Positions 17,802 to 27,473 are shown, numbered from the stretch's first letter. The stretch is DNA of 64,000 nucleotides from Corynebacterium sp. p3-SID1056 (GCF_025152525.1 NZ_JALXXL010000003.1:1-64000); one strand, 5' to 3'. Numbers and translations: made by a program. The notes: generated from the letters alone by a model not told the origin.

Positions 17802-19136
17802 GTGACTGCTACGACGACCAAACCCGCAACAGCGGAGCATCATCACGAGTACCCAGCGGACAGAAAGTCCCTCGGCGCCAGCCTCATCGGCCAGATCCTG
17901 GAATGGTTCGAGTGGAGCTCCTATGCCGTGTTCGCACCGTTCATCGCCGCCGCGATGTTCCACAAGGCAGATCAAACCTCTGCGCTGCTCGCCACCTTCG
18001 GCGTCTTCGCCGTCGGCTTCCTCGTCCGCCCGCTCGGCGGCATCATCTTCGGCCACATCGCCGACCGCAAGGGCCGCAAGTCGGTCCTGATGACCACCAT
18101 CATCATGATGGCCGTCGCCTCCGTCGCGATCGGCTTGCTGCCCTCCTACGACACCGTGGGCATCTGGGCCTCCATCGGCCTGCTCATCATCCGCGTCGTG
18201 CAGGGCTTCGCCCACGGCGGCGAGTCCGCTGCAGCCAACAGCTACATCCCCGAGATTGCTCCGCCGTCCAAGCGCGGCAAGTGGGGGTCGCTGGTCTACG
18301 TCTCGATCTTCGGCGGCTCGGTCATCGCCTACGTCATCGGCGGGTGCATCTCGCTCGTGCTTTCCGACGACCAGATCGCCGCGTGGGGCTGGCGCATCCC
18401 CTTCTGGCTGAGCGCGCTCGCTGCCGTCTTCGCCCTGTACATGCGCCGCCACATGAAAGAGTCTGACCACTTCACCGAGCTGGATGAGGCAGTGGCGAAC
18501 GAGGACGACGACCGTCGCGCCCACGAGGCCGTGGACCAAAGCGTGAACAAGCGCTCCGTGGTGGCCAACATCCTGCTGGTCATCGGCATGGTCTCCGGCG
18601 TGACCGCCTCCCACTACACCTGGACGTCCTACGTATCTACCTACGCGATCTCCCAGCAGGGCATGTCCACCCAGGGCGCCTACTGGGTCACCGTGGTCGC
18701 ACAGATCATCGGCCTGATCGCCCTGCCGCTGTGGGGCAGCCTGTCCGACAAGATCGGCCGCAAGCCGGTGATGTACATCTTCGCGGTCCTGCTGGCGATC
18801 GTGCAGCTGCCGCTCATGGGCCTTATCGACGACCGCCCGTGGACCCTGTTGGTCGCCTCCACCCTGGCCATCATCGTTGTTGCCGCAGGCGGCGCGCTGC
18901 TCTCCCCGATCATGTCCGAGGTCTTCCCCACCGATCAGCGCACCCGCGCCATCGGCCTGGCGTACTCGATCTCGGTGGCGGTCTTCGGCGGTACCGCGCC
19001 CTACATCTTCCAGTGGTTCGTCGCCCACGACATGTCCTGGGCCTCCGGCACCTACGTTGTTGCGATGGCCATCCTGACCCTGATCAGCATGTACATCCTG
19101 CCGGAGACGAAGGGTATTGACTTGCGCCACGCATAA
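17802..19136 (+). CDS. MFS transporter, metabolite:H+ symporter (MHS) family
   Basis: A 444-residue, 12-helix major-facilitator protein. The first cytoplasmic loop has GHIADRKGRKSVL and the second half repeats it as GSLSDKIGRKPVM, the typical D-R-x-G-R-K loops. The opening LIGQILEWFEWSSYAVFAPFIA resembles the MHS family (ProP, KgtP, ShiA), which imports organic acids or osmolytes with protons. GTG 17802 follows AAGGAAGG. Its position next to the carboxylase cluster suggests uptake of a carboxylic acid, but that is inference. Confidence 0.88.
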   Translation: MTATTTKPATAEHHHEYPADRKSLGASLIGQILEWFEWSSYAVFAPFIAAAMFHKADQTSALLATFGVFAVGFLVRPLGGIIFGHIADRKGRKSVLMTTIIMMAVASVAIGLLPSYDTVGIWASIGLLIIRVVQGFAHGGESAAANSYIPEIAPPSKRGKWGSLVYVSIFGGSVIAYVIGGCISLVLSDDQIAAWGWRIPFWLSALAAVFALYMRRHMKESDHFTELDEAVANEDDDRRAHEAVDQSVNKRSVVANILLVIGMVSGVTASHYTWTSYVSTYAISQQGMSTQGAYWVTVVAQIIGLIALPLWGSLSDKIGRKPVMYIFAVLLAIVQLPLMGLIDDRPWTLLVASTLAIIVVAAGGALLSPIMSEVFPTDQRTRAIGLAYSISVAVFGGTAPYIFQWFVAHDMSWASGTYVVAMAILTLISMYILPETKGIDLRHA

Positions 19137-19154
19137 ACTTGCAAGCGCCAGATA

Positions 19155-19188
19155 GCGCAGGGACGAGACGTTAGTTCTCGCCCTGCGC
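19155..19188. terminator. Bidirectional hairpin terminator, MFS / prfB
   Basis: GCGCAGGG-A-CGAGA pairs with TCTCG-CCCTGCGC around a seven-base loop between two convergent genes. It overlaps the last codons of prfB. There is no long T run, but the stem is 13 pairs and GC-rich. Confidence 0.6.
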
Positions 19189-20274
19189 TTCTGCTTTGCG
19201 CCAGCGAATGCCGGCTTCGAGGAAGCCGTCGAGGTCGCCGTCGAGCACCTTCTGCGGGTCGCCGACCTCGTAGTTCGTGCGCAGGTCCTTCACCATCTGG
19301 TACGGGTGCAACACGTAGGAGCGCATCTGGTTACCCCAGGAGGCGTTGCCGCCCGCGCCGAGCGCATCGAGCTCGGCCTTTTCTTCCTGCCGCTTCTTTT
19401 CCAACAGTTTGGACTGCAGCACGTTGAGCGCCGAGGCCTTGTTCTGAATCTGCGACTTCTCGTTCTGGCAGGTCACCACGATGCCCGTGGGCACGTGGGT
19501 AATACGGACCGCCGAATCCGTGGTGTTCACGCTCTGCCCACCAGGTCCGGAGGAACGGTAGACGTCGACTCGGATGTCGGAGTCCGGGATGTCGATGTGG
19601 TCGGTGCGCTCGACAACCGGCAGCACTTCGACCTCCGCAAAGGAGGTCTGGCGGCGGCCCTGGTTATCAAAGGGACTGATGCGCACCAGCCGGTGCGCAC
19701 CCTGCTCCACCGAAAGCTGGCCGTACATGTAGTCCCCGTGGACGACGAAGGTCGCGGACTTAATGCCGGCTTCTTCCGCGTAGGAGATGTCGTACACATC
19801 AACCTTGTGCCCATGCTTTTCCGCCCAGCGGGTGTACATGCGCATGAGCATCTCGGCCCAGTCCGCGGCGTCCACGCCGCCGGCGCCGGAGCGGATGTTC
19901 ACCACGGCCTCGCGCGCGTCGTACTCGCCCGAGAGCATGGTCTGCACCTCGAGCGATTCGACCTTCGCCTCCACGTCCGCCAGCTCTTCGGCGGCCATGT
20001 CGGGCGCGCCCTCCTCTTCCGCAAGCTCGACCATCACCGGCAGGTCATCAATACGCTCCCGCAGGGAGGTCACCTTGCGCAGGCGCGCCTGCACGTTGGA
20101 AAGCTCCGAGGTGACGGTCTGGGCGTGCGCTGGGTCGTCCCACAGCGAGGGGGACGCGGCCTGCTGCTCGAGCTCCCGGATGCGCGCGGCCATCTCCTCG
20201 AGGTCCATCACCTTTTCAATGGTGGTGAGCTTCGAGTCGAGGTCCGTAATGCGCGTTTGAGTCTCCGGTTGCAT
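19171..20274 (-). CDS. prfB: Peptide chain release factor 2
   Basis: RF2 recognises UGA and UAA stop codons and releases the peptide. The 367-residue protein has the SPF tripeptide ([15 protein letters not shown]), the GGQ motif in [20 protein letters not shown], and the C-terminal domain. It reads through from ATG 20274 without the +1 programmed frameshift found in many other bacteria, as expected for actinobacteria. Extra open frame upstream has no start support. In related genomes it is next to ftsE; here it is separated by the 7.4-19.1 kb metabolic block. Confidence 0.96.
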   Translation of the reverse strand: MQPETQTRITDLDSKLTTIEKVMDLEEMAARIRELEQQAASPSLWDDPAHAQTVTSELSNVQARLRKVTSLRERIDDLPVMVELAEEEGAPDMAAEELADVEAKVESLEVQTMLSGEYDAREAVVNIRSGAGGVDAADWAEMLMRMYTRWAEKHGHKVDVYDISYAEEAGIKSATFVVHGDYMYGQLSVEQGAHRLVRISPFDNQGRRQTSFAEVEVLPVVERTDHIDIPDSDIRVDVYRSSGPGGQSVNTTDSAVRITHVPTGIVVTCQNEKSQIQNKASALNVLQSKLLEKKRQEEKAELDALGAGGNASWGNQMRSYVLHPYQMVKDLRTNYEVGDPQKVLDGDLDGFLEAGIRWRKAEAQGEN

Positions 20275-20340
20275 ACCAGCGAAGTCTAGTCCAGCAGGTT
20301 CTCGCGGTGCGAACGCGTGCAGAGAATACAGTGGACCACC

Positions 20341-20655
20341 ATGGCTTGGCTCGTACTTATTGTTTCCGGCGCTTTCGAAGCGGTGTGGGCGGTCGCGCTC
20401 GACCGTTCCCAGGGCTTTACCCGGCTGTGGCCCTCGGTCGTGTTCTTTCTCGCCCTCTGTATTTCTATGGGCGGGCTTGCCTACGCACTTCGCACGTTGC
20501 CGGTGGGCAGCGGCTACGCGATCTGGGTCGGCGTGGGCGCGGGCATCGCGGTCCTCTTTTCCTTTGCCACAGGTCAAGAACCCGTCACGCTGGCGAAGGT
20601 GCTGTGCCTGCTGATGATTGTGGGCGGGATCGTCGGCCTGAAAGTGACCGCCTAA
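20341..20655 (+). CDS. sugE: SMR-family exporter SugE (guanidinium exporter type)
   Basis: A 104-residue, four-helix small multidrug resistance protein. It keeps the essential membrane Glu13 (GAFEAVWAV), the GFTRLWPS loop, and the [16 protein letters not shown] segment that separates SugE/Gdx proteins from EmrE-type proteins. Gdx members export guanidinium in exchange for protons. The ATG has a -10-like TACAGT eight bases upstream, suggesting a nearly leaderless mRNA. No guanidine riboswitch fits in the short gap to prfB. Usually such proteins dimerise; no second SMR gene is adjacent. Confidence 0.88.
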   Translation: MAWLVLIVSGAFEAVWAVALDRSQGFTRLWPSVVFFLALCISMGGLAYALRTLPVGSGYAIWVGVGAGIAVLFSFATGQEPVTLAKVLCLLMIVGGIVGLKVTA

Positions 20656-20673
20656 AAGTGGATAATGGGCCGC

Positions 20674-21474
20674 ATGATCTCCACTGCTGAATTCATCGAG
20701 GCCCACCGCCTATCCGACGACGCCACGCTCGCCGCAGCCCTGGTCACCCACGCCGGTCAGCTCGCGCTGCGTATGCGTGATGCGGGTCTGACCACCGATT
20801 ACAAGACCTCGGTCTCCGACGTGGTCACCGAGGCGGACCGCACCGCGGAGGCCTTCGTCGCCGAGGTGCTCGAGGCGCTGCGCAGCGAAGACGGGGTCCT
20901 TGGCGAGGAGGGGGCCTCGCGCGCCTCGTCCACGGGCCGCACGTGGGTGATCGACCCGGTCGACGGCACCTACAACTTCTCCCGCGGCTCGGACTACTTC
21001 TGCTCCGCGCTCGCGCTTGCCGACGAAACGGGGGCCGCACGTATCGGCGCCGTCCACCGCCCCGCACTGGACACCACGTGGCTGGCCAACGCAGGCGAGT
21101 TGCGCATTAACGGTGAGCGTCAAGGCGGGGTGAGCGCGGCGTCGCTAAGCAATGAAGCCCTGCTGACGTACCTGCACCCGACCTTCATGCGCGATGACGC
21201 GGTGCGTGGCGCGTGGCTGCGCGCAGTACAGGACGCGGCGACGGTGCGGATGTGCGGCGCGGGCTCGGTTGACCTGGCCACGATCGCTGCTGGTCAGGCA
21301 GGTGCGTGGCTGCAGCACTCGGTGGCGGACTGGGACTGGCTGCCCGGCAAAGCGCTGGTAGAGGCCGCCGGTGGGCGCGCGCGCAAGGTGGACGCCGGCG
21401 GGGTGACATGGTGCGTGGCGGGAGGCGCGCAGATTGTGGAGGAGATCACGTCTAGACTGATGAGCCATGAGTAA
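20674..21474 (+). CDS. Inositol monophosphatase family protein
   Basis: A 266-residue Mg-dependent phosphatase. The metal-binding motifs are present: the region [10 protein letters not shown], the Glu pair [21 protein letters not shown], and the later [16 protein letters not shown], a version of the W-D-x-A-x-G motif. The substrate is probably a sugar or inositol phosphate. ATG 20674 (MISTAEF) is preceded by GATAAT seven bases upstream, as in leaderless mRNAs; ATG 20665 is an alternative. It overlaps hisN by eight bases and matches the paralogue pair known beside prfB in corynebacteria. Confidence 0.9.
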   Translation: MISTAEFIEAHRLSDDATLAAALVTHAGQLALRMRDAGLTTDYKTSVSDVVTEADRTAEAFVAEVLEALRSEDGVLGEEGASRASSTGRTWVIDPVDGTYNFSRGSDYFCSALALADETGAARIGAVHRPALDTTWLANAGELRINGERQGGVSAASLSNEALLTYLHPTFMRDDAVRGAWLRAVQDAATVRMCGAGSVDLATIAAGQAGAWLQHSVADWDWLPGKALVEAAGGRARKVDAGGVTWCVAGGAQIVEEITSRLMSHE

Positions 21475-22252
21475 CTACGCCGATGACCTCGCGCTCGCGC
21501 TCGAACTCGCCGACGCCGCGGACGCCCTTACCCTCGACCGTTTCGAATCCGCCGACCTGAAGGTGGAGGCGAAGCCGGATATGACGCCAGTTTCTGACGC
21601 GGACCTCGCCGTGGAAGAGGCACTGCGGGCCACGCTCGCGCAGTCGCGCCCCGCGGACGCGGTACTCGGCGAGGAATTCGGCGGAACGCCGGCCTTTTCG
21701 GGCCGCCAGTGGGTCATCGACCCGATCGACGGGACGAAGAACTTCGTGCGAGGCGTACCAGTGTGGGCCACGCTCATCGCGCTGCTTGTCGACGGCAAAC
21801 CCGTGGTCGGCGTCATCTCCGCGCCCGCACTCGCACGACGCTGGTACGCCTCCGCAGGCGGCGGGGCCTGGCGCAGCTTCAACGGCGGCGAGCTGAAGAA
21901 GCTCGAGGTCTCGGGCGTCAACTCGCTTGCCGACGCCTCGCTGGCCATGTCCTCGCTGAGCGGCTGGAAGGAGCGCGGCCTGCAGGAGAAATTCATCGGG
22001 CTGACTGAGCAGACGTGGCGCCTGCGCGGCTACGGCGACTTCTTGGGCTACTGCTTCGTGGCCGAGGGGTCCGTGGACATCGCGGCGGAGCCGGAGGTTT
22101 CCCTCTGGGATCTCGCGGCCTTGTCGGTGCTGGTGACGGAGGCAGGCGGGCGCTTCAGCTCGCTTGCTGGCGAGGACGGCCCGCACGGTGGCGACGCGCT
22201 CGCCACCAACGGCCTGCTGCACGACGAAGTGTTGACGGCGCTGGAGCGCTAA
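21467..22252 (+). CDS. hisN: Histidinol-phosphate phosphatase (inositol-phosphatase type)
   Basis: A 261-residue enzyme that removes phosphate from histidinol phosphate in histidine synthesis. The sequence is very close to what I recall of C. glutamicum HisN, including [47 protein letters not shown], and the terminal [22 protein letters not shown] motif. Metal ligands Glu, Asp, Asp and the late Asp are all present. Its ATG overlaps the stop of the paralogous phosphatase gene (ATGAG), so translation is coupled. Confidence 0.94.
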   Translation: MSNYADDLALALELADAADALTLDRFESADLKVEAKPDMTPVSDADLAVEEALRATLAQSRPADAVLGEEFGGTPAFSGRQWVIDPIDGTKNFVRGVPVWATLIALLVDGKPVVGVISAPALARRWYASAGGGAWRSFNGGELKKLEVSGVNSLADASLAMSSLSGWKERGLQEKFIGLTEQTWRLRGYGDFLGYCFVAEGSVDIAAEPEVSLWDLAALSVLVTEAGGRFSSLAGEDGPHGGDALATNGLLHDEVLTALER

Positions 22253-22257
22253 CCCCC

Positions 22258-23082
22258 TTAAGGCAGGCGGAAACCGTTATTCAGATCGCTTAAGACCGCA
22301 TCCATGCGGGCCGAGCCGGTCGGCGCGTGGATCGGGCCCTGGAGCGGGGAGGCGCACTGCACGTCGAAAGGCGGCGGGAACATCCCGCCGTTGACCAGGC
22401 CAACGAGGCGATCACCGGTGTACAGCGGCGCGCCGGAATCACCCTGCATGGCGCAGGCGTGGTTGACGTTCATCGCGTCCCAGTCTGAAAGCGTCATGCC
22501 GCAGGTCGTGCCGGAGGCCACGCCCTTCTTGCACACGTTCTGGCCGCGCGCGAGCGGCTTGGACCCCAGGTGGTTGATGGTCACACCGTCGTAGGAGCGG
22601 GTGACTTCGGCATTCGAGCCGAGCTCGATGAGTGCGTAGTCCAGCTCGTGGTTGACCTTCACGATGGTGCCGGACGGGCCCGCCTGCCAGGAATCCGCGG
22701 AGGTGACCGTGTCCCCTTCTTTGCCGCAGTGGCCGGCGGTGAGCGCGTACTTGTTGCCGTGCTCACCGTAGCCGGCGACCGTCACGGTGCACATCACCTC
22801 GCTCGGACCTTTGCCCACGTAAATGGGGGTGCCGGGGCCGTACAGGGACTTGCCGCGCTGGAGTGCTTCGTTGGACTCGTTGGGGATGCGCGGGGCGTCG
22901 TGAAGCGAGCCCGGCACGCGGTGCAGCACCCTATCTGCGAAGGGCTTGCCGGCGAGTACCTTGGAGGCCATGTCTGAGCGGAAGGTGTAGTTCGGATCAA
23001 CTTGCGCCTGCGCCGGCGCGCCTCCGCAGGTGACGGTCACCAGCGCAGCGGCGGCGAAAGCGACGAGACGGCGACGAAACAT
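22258..23082 (-). CDS. Secreted trypsin-like serine protease (S1 family)
   Basis: A 274-residue exported protein. A signal peptide (MFRRRLVAFAAAALVTVTCGGAPAQA, cleavage after AQA) is followed by a chymotrypsin-fold domain with catalytic His118 (TAGHC), Asp148 (LDYALIEL) and Ser216 (QGDSGAPL). Several cysteines could form disulfides. Start ATG 23082 has AGGGAG upstream; an N-terminal extension to 23133 would destroy the signal peptide. It is convergent with hisN with only five bases between. Target unknown; corynebacteria carry several such proteases. Confidence 0.9.
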   Translation of the reverse strand: MFRRRLVAFAAAALVTVTCGGAPAQAQVDPNYTFRSDMASKVLAGKPFADRVLHRVPGSLHDAPRIPNESNEALQRGKSLYGPGTPIYVGKGPSEVMCTVTVAGYGEHGNKYALTAGHCGKEGDTVTSADSWQAGPSGTIVKVNHELDYALIELGSNAEVTRSYDGVTINHLGSKPLARGQNVCKKGVASGTTCGMTLSDWDAMNVNHACAMQGDSGAPLYTGDRLVGLVNGGMFPPPFDVQCASPLQGPIHAPTGSARMDAVLSDLNNGFRLP

Positions 23083-23189
23083 GGACACGCTCCCTACATT
23101 GGCCACAACAGAAACTCCCATATACATTGCCATGTTTTTGCCCCAATTTCCTCATCCGCCACACCCGAAGAGGTAGTTAGAGTGGTGCC

Positions 23190-23276
23190 ATGACTGACGC
23201 CTTCGCTCTCACCGGCCGATTTTGGGGTTGGAAGTCTTCCCCGTGGCTGATGGGTGCTACCCCTGGTAAAAACTAG
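23190..23276 (+). CDS. Possible leaderless 28-residue Trp-rich peptide
   Basis: A short ORF starting MTDAFALTGRFWGWKSSPW and ending PGKN, stop TAG at 23274-23276. The -10 hexamer TAGAGT occupies exactly -12 to -7 relative to its A, the spacing for a leaderless mRNA. It ends four bases before the ATG of the DUF418 gene. It has three tryptophans, but no attenuator hairpin follows, so it does not look like a classic trp leader. It may be a small protein or just a translated leader of the DUF418 transcript. Evidence is the promoter spacing only. Confidence 0.4.
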   Translation: MTDAFALTGRFWGWKSSPWLMGATPGKN

Positions 23277-23280
23277 TCTC

Positions 23281-24495
23281 ATGCAACGATTGCTTGTTCC
23301 CGATCTCGCCCGCGGCACCGCGCTACTCGGCATCGCGCTGGCCAACGGCTCGTTGTTCTGGATGATCAATCAGTACTCGCAGCCGGAGTCTGGCCCCGGC
23401 TGGAGCGTGGGTGGGGTTGCGCAGGGCTCGCTTATCGACGCCGTGTTGGCCGTCTTCGCAGCTCTCTTCGTCCACACACGCGGCCTGCCGATGTTTGCCA
23501 CGCTGCTGGGCTTCGGCTTCGGGCTTGTCGTCTCTAGCCTGTACCGGAAGCAGTATCCGGTTGGTGAGGCGCGGAAGATCCTGGTCCGGCGCTACGGTGC
23601 GCTCGCGCTTTTCGGCCTGGCCCACATGTTTCTCGTGTTCTTTGGCGACATCATGACTATGTACGGCTTCGTCGGCATGCTGTTGGCGGTGATGTTCACA
23701 CTCTCGACCAAGGTGCTGCGCATCATCTCGTATTCGTGCCTGGGGCTCTACATGCTGTTGACCTCTTTTGTGGGTATCTCGGCGGCCTTCATCCCCGAGG
23801 TGGCGAAGAAGATGAGCGGCAGCAACGCGCTCAACGAAGAGGTCGGAAGCTTTGGCACCTACTTCATCAACAACCTGGGCGGCGCGGCAGAAATGCTGCT
23901 GTCCACCCCGTTTATCCTGCTCGAGCTCGTGCCCCTGGCTGCCATAGGCTACGTGTGGGCGAAGGAGGGGATATTGGTCAATCCGCGGGAGCACGCGCGC
24001 ACGTTGTGGACGTGGACGGTGCTCGCCGGAGTGATCATCCTTGGCATCGGACTGCCCTGGGGGCTCACCGCCATCGGCGTGCTCAACCCTGAACTGGAAT
24101 CGAGCCTGCACCTACTCAACAGCTCAATTGGCTGCCTGACCGGCCCGGGCATCCTCGCCGCGCTGGCGCTCGCCACCGCGCACCTGCACAACGCAACGCC
24201 CGCGTGGACCTACCCACTTGTCGCGCTGGGTAAGCGCTCCATGTCTGGTTACCTGGCGCAGACGTTCTTCTTTATCGCACTGGTCTACCCGTTCAGCTTA
24301 GGTGTGGGACAGGACTGGACCGTCAGCGGCAAGCTCGCACTCAGCGCCGGGGTGTGGCTCGCTACCGTGCTCATCGCGACCGCACTTGAGGCTGCCGGCA
24401 AGCAGGGCCCGTTTGAGTGGGCGCACCGCCGCGTCTCCTACGGCAGAGAAGGAAGGATTACACCGCACCGTGATCGTGCTGAAATCACTGGATGA
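23281..24495 (+). CDS. DUF418 membrane protein (YeiB-like)
   Basis: A 404-residue protein with about ten hydrophobic helices. It begins with QRLLVPDLARGTALLGIALAN, the R-x-x-x-L/D-x-x-R-G-x-A-L-L-G-I opening of the YeiB/DUF418 group, and ends with ALGKRSMSGYLAQTFFFIALVYPF, where the DUF418 domain normally lies. The group is of unknown function, possibly transport or acyl transfer. ATG 23281 is chosen; no good ribosome site is visible. Its 3' end overlaps the acetyltransferase start by 26 bases. Confidence 0.82.
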   Translation: MQRLLVPDLARGTALLGIALANGSLFWMINQYSQPESGPGWSVGGVAQGSLIDAVLAVFAALFVHTRGLPMFATLLGFGFGLVVSSLYRKQYPVGEARKILVRRYGALALFGLAHMFLVFFGDIMTMYGFVGMLLAVMFTLSTKVLRIISYSCLGLYMLLTSFVGISAAFIPEVAKKMSGSNALNEEVGSFGTYFINNLGGAAEMLLSTPFILLELVPLAAIGYVWAKEGILVNPREHARTLWTWTVLAGVIILGIGLPWGLTAIGVLNPELESSLHLLNSSIGCLTGPGILAALALATAHLHNATPAWTYPLVALGKRSMSGYLAQTFFFIALVYPFSLGVGQDWTVSGKLALSAGVWLATVLIATALEAAGKQGPFEWAHRRVSYGREGRITPHRDRAEITG

Positions 24496-24907
24496 GATGA
24501 CCCCGCGCGAGGTCCACGCGCTGTACAAGCTGCGCGTCGACGTCTTCGTCGGCGAGCAGCAGTGCCCGTACAACGAAATCGACGACCAGGACGCCGACCC
24601 GGATACGAAGCACGTACTCGCGTTTGCGAACGACGGCACGCTCGCCGGCTGCGCCCGGGTCTTCCCCACCGAGACCGGCTCGCGCTTTGGTCGCTTCGTG
24701 GTACACCCGGCGCACCGCGGCTCCGGCATCGGCCCAGACATCGTGCGCGCCGGGATCGAGTACACCACCCGCTGGCCGGGCGACCTCATCGTCGAGGCCC
24801 AGTCCGGTCTGGTCGGCTACTACTCACGCTTCGGTCTGGTCGCAGAGGGCGAAGAGTTCCTGGACACGGGCGTGCCTCACCGCTGCATGCGGCTCGCGCG
24901 ATCCTGA
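24470..24907 (+). CDS. GNAT-family N-acetyltransferase (ElaA-like)
   Basis: A 145-residue cytosolic acetyltransferase. It has the ElaA-like opening LYKLRVDVFVGEQQCPYNEIDDQDADPDTKH, the acetyl-CoA beta strand GRFVVHPAHRGSGIGPDIV (motif R-x-x-G-x-G/A partly changed to RGSGIG), and YYSRFGLVAEGEEFLDTGVPH typical of the ElaA group. A GTG at 24470 is the most upstream plausible start; a GTG at 24476 is also possible. The acceptor is unknown. It overlaps the DUF418 gene and is likely translated from the same transcript. Confidence 0.84.
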   Translation: MIVLKSLDEMTPREVHALYKLRVDVFVGEQQCPYNEIDDQDADPDTKHVLAFANDGTLAGCARVFPTETGSRFGRFVVHPAHRGSGIGPDIVRAGIEYTTRWPGDLIVEAQSGLVGYYSRFGLVAEGEEFLDTGVPHRCMRLARS

Positions 24908-24950
24908 CTCGTCGCCGAAAGGCCAGCACCTCCCAGGTAACCTCAACGTC

Positions 24951-25811
24951 ATGCGAGCACTCACCCGCGTGGCCGCGCTGACAGCTGCCGCGATTGTTAC
25001 TGTTACCTCTGCAACCGCCTATCCTGCAAGCGCGCAACCCGGGGGCAATGTTGTCGTCTTTGGCGACTCCTTTGCCTCAAACCCGGATCAGTACCGGGAT
25101 ACCGCGCTGAAGTTTTTCAACCGGTGGGGCTCGTCGACGTCTTCGACGCGGATTTACGAGTCCGCTCGCAGCCAAGCCGGCTGCTTGCAGGGGCCGAACA
25201 ACTGGCCCAGCCAGCTCGACGCGCGCACGCACAGCACAGTGGCAGACTGGTCGTGCACGGGCCATCGGTCGAAGGATCTACCGGGCCACGTGGATCACGC
25301 GATTCGCGCCGGTGCCCTCAATGGCCACACCCGGGCCGTCACCTTTGCCGTGGGGATCAACGACCAGTGGCGGCCTTTCATCGACGGCGAAAGTTCCGAC
25401 CCGCAGCACATCCGCGCGCGGTACTTGCAGAACATTCAGGATGCTGCGGCGAAGGTCCGCGCCGTTGCGCCAGAGGCCACAATCATCATCCCCGGTCTGC
25501 TCTCCATCACCGGCGGTGGCCAACTCTGCGGGCTGAACGTGGTGCCGAACGCCCCGCTCGGCGTGCCGGCCCCGCGCGTGGCGGAGTGGGAGCAGCGAGC
25601 GCAAAACGACCAGCGCGCGGCCGCGCGGCTCATTGGTGCCACGTTCATTGATATTCGGGCGCTGTCCGCCGACCACAGCACGTGTGCCAAGGACGCGGAC
25701 CGGTGGGTGGCGGGCATCATCGACACCACCACCCCCGGATACAACATGGCGCTGCACCCCTCCAATGCCGGGTCTGCCTTCGTGGCAGACCAGGTTGCGC
25801 AGGCACTCTAG
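24951..25811 (+). CDS. Secreted SGNH-family esterase/lipase
   Basis: A 286-residue exported hydrolase. A Sec signal peptide runs to about residue 28 (PASAQ), then block I VVFGDSFASNP holds the nucleophile Ser, block III FAVGINDQWRPF gives Asn/Gly of the oxyanion hole, and the C-terminal MALHPSNAG supplies the catalytic His (with the preceding Asp not obvious in the usual D-x-x-H form). Four or more cysteines suggest disulfides. The likely -10 TAACCT ends seven bases before ATG, so the mRNA may be leaderless. Similar corynebacterial proteins act on lipids or cell-wall esters; substrate unknown. Confidence 0.86.
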   Translation: MRALTRVAALTAAAIVTVTSATAYPASAQPGGNVVVFGDSFASNPDQYRDTALKFFNRWGSSTSSTRIYESARSQAGCLQGPNNWPSQLDARTHSTVADWSCTGHRSKDLPGHVDHAIRAGALNGHTRAVTFAVGINDQWRPFIDGESSDPQHIRARYLQNIQDAAAKVRAVAPEATIIIPGLLSITGGGQLCGLNVVPNAPLGVPAPRVAEWEQRAQNDQRAAARLIGATFIDIRALSADHSTCAKDADRWVAGIIDTTTPGYNMALHPSNAGSAFVADQVAQAL

Positions 25812-25814
25812 CCC

Positions 25815-27393
25815 CTACTTCGGGTCTTCCTGTTCCACCCAGTTGACCTTCGATCCGGCCTTCGACTGACCGTCGCCGGAGACCTGCACGTCCTCACCGA
25901 GGATGAGTGACTCTTCCAAGCGCCAGGTGCCCTCTTCCGCGTCGTACTCAAATTCAGGGCGGTCGACCGCGTTGCCTTCCGAGTCGTAGCCCGGCGCGGG
26001 TTTGTTCTCGCCCTCTTCCAGCTTCTCTGCGGTGTCGGTCTTCTCCCACTGGCGGGAGCGGTAGCGGCGCGCGGCGGCCGAGTCGTCGTTCATGGCCTTG
26101 ACCAACGAGCACATCATGACGAAGTAGGTGATGAAGAACGGGAAGGCGATGATGATCACCACCTCCTGGAGCGCGGCGATGCCGGAGTCATTAATAAACA
26201 GCAGCGCGGCGGTCACCAGTCCGACGGCGATCACCCAGCCGATGCGGTAGTACGCCGGGCTTTTCTGCCTCCATCTCCATGGCGGCGCGGCCAAAGATGG
26301 AAAACCAGATGAGGTCGAACGCGGCGGGCAGCAAGATCGTGCCCCCGATGAGCTCGCGGACGGTGCGCCCACGAGAGATGCGGGCGAAGAACATGCCCAC
26401 AAAGGGAGACCAGCAGATGGTCCACGCCCAGTAGAAGGCGGTCCAGGTGGCGTGCCAACCCGGGTTGTCGTTGTAGGAATCCACCCAGAACACCAGCTCG
26501 GGCAGCGAGTTCGCGTAGATGCCAAAGGACTCTGTGACCTGTCCGATCAGCGCGAGCGTCGGGCCGGTGACCAGGACGAAGAACATCAAGAAGATCGTTG
26601 CGGCGATGTTGAGGTTGGACAGGATCTTCACGCCCTTGTCCAGGCCGGTCGCCACGGAGATACACGCCGCGACGGTAATGAACAGGATGATGGCCAGCTG
26701 CACGGGGGTGATCAGCGGCACGCCCCACAGAATATTCAGGCCGGCAGAGACCTGTAAGACTCCGAGGCCCACGGAGACGCCGAGGCCGAAGATGGTGCCA
26801 ACGATACCGAGGGCGTCGAGTAGCTTGCCGGGGGTCTCGTAGACGCGGCGGCCCAACAGCGGGGCGAACATGGACGACATGCGCGCCGGCATCTTGCGCT
26901 TGTATACGAAGTAGCCGATGGCCAGTCCGGGCAGGGCGAAGATCACCCACATGTGGATGCCGAAGTGGTAGAAGGTGTACTCGAAGGCCTGGACGATGGC
27001 CTCGCGGCTCATCGATTCCATGTCGCCGCGCGGCGGACTGTACGCGTGGTGCAGTGGTTCGGCCGCGCCCCAGAACATCAGGGTCGCGCCCATGCCTGCG
27101 GCGAAGAGCATGGCGAACCAGACTGGGTAGCTGTATTCGGGCTCGTCCTCGTCGTCGCCAAGCCGCATGTTGCCGAAGCGGGAGACAAAGATGACGATGA
27201 GGAAGATCAGCACCGCGGAGATGCCGCCGATATACATCCAGGTGAAGTGGTCCATGAGGAACCCGGACACATCGACGTAGAGGGCACGGGCGCGGTCGCC
27301 GAACGCGAGGGTTGCGGCCACGAAGACAACGACGAAGCCGAGTGAGGCGCCGAAGATGAGCGGGTCGGTTTGTAGGCTGCGTTTGCGCGCCAT
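25815..27393 (-). pseudogene. BCCT-family transporter, disrupted by internal deletion and frameshift
   Basis: The first 370 codons (from ATG 27393) encode a BCCT carrier: LMFWGAAEPLHHAYSPP, IGVGLG-type SVGLGVLQVSAGLNILWG and the WTAFYWAWTICWSPFVGMFFARISRGRTVREL signature with the aromatic substrate box. The frame is lost near 26265-26290 after FGRAAMEMEAEKP. The adjacent frame continues with PAYYRIGWVIAVGLVTAALLFIND and the terminal helix plus a charged tail to 25815. In normal BCCT proteins roughly 90-100 residues, containing the unwound helix with TSADSGT-like sequence, lie between these points. They are missing, so the protein cannot be functional. It would have carried betaine or a similar osmolyte. 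Confidence 0.85.
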
Positions 27394-27473
27394 GGTTTTC
27401 CTATCGTTGAGGGCAAAATGCCCGCCAGTCTACGTGAGATCCATACCCCGTGCGCCGCTACGCTAAAGTAGCT

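Noticed and set aside
19171-20274. Possible +1 programmed frameshift in prfB
   Set aside because: The RF2 frame is continuous from ATG 20274 through the GGQ motif without an internal TGA.
20275-20340. Guanidine riboswitch in front of sugE
   Set aside because: The gap is only 66 bases and shows no conserved guanidine-I, II or III elements.
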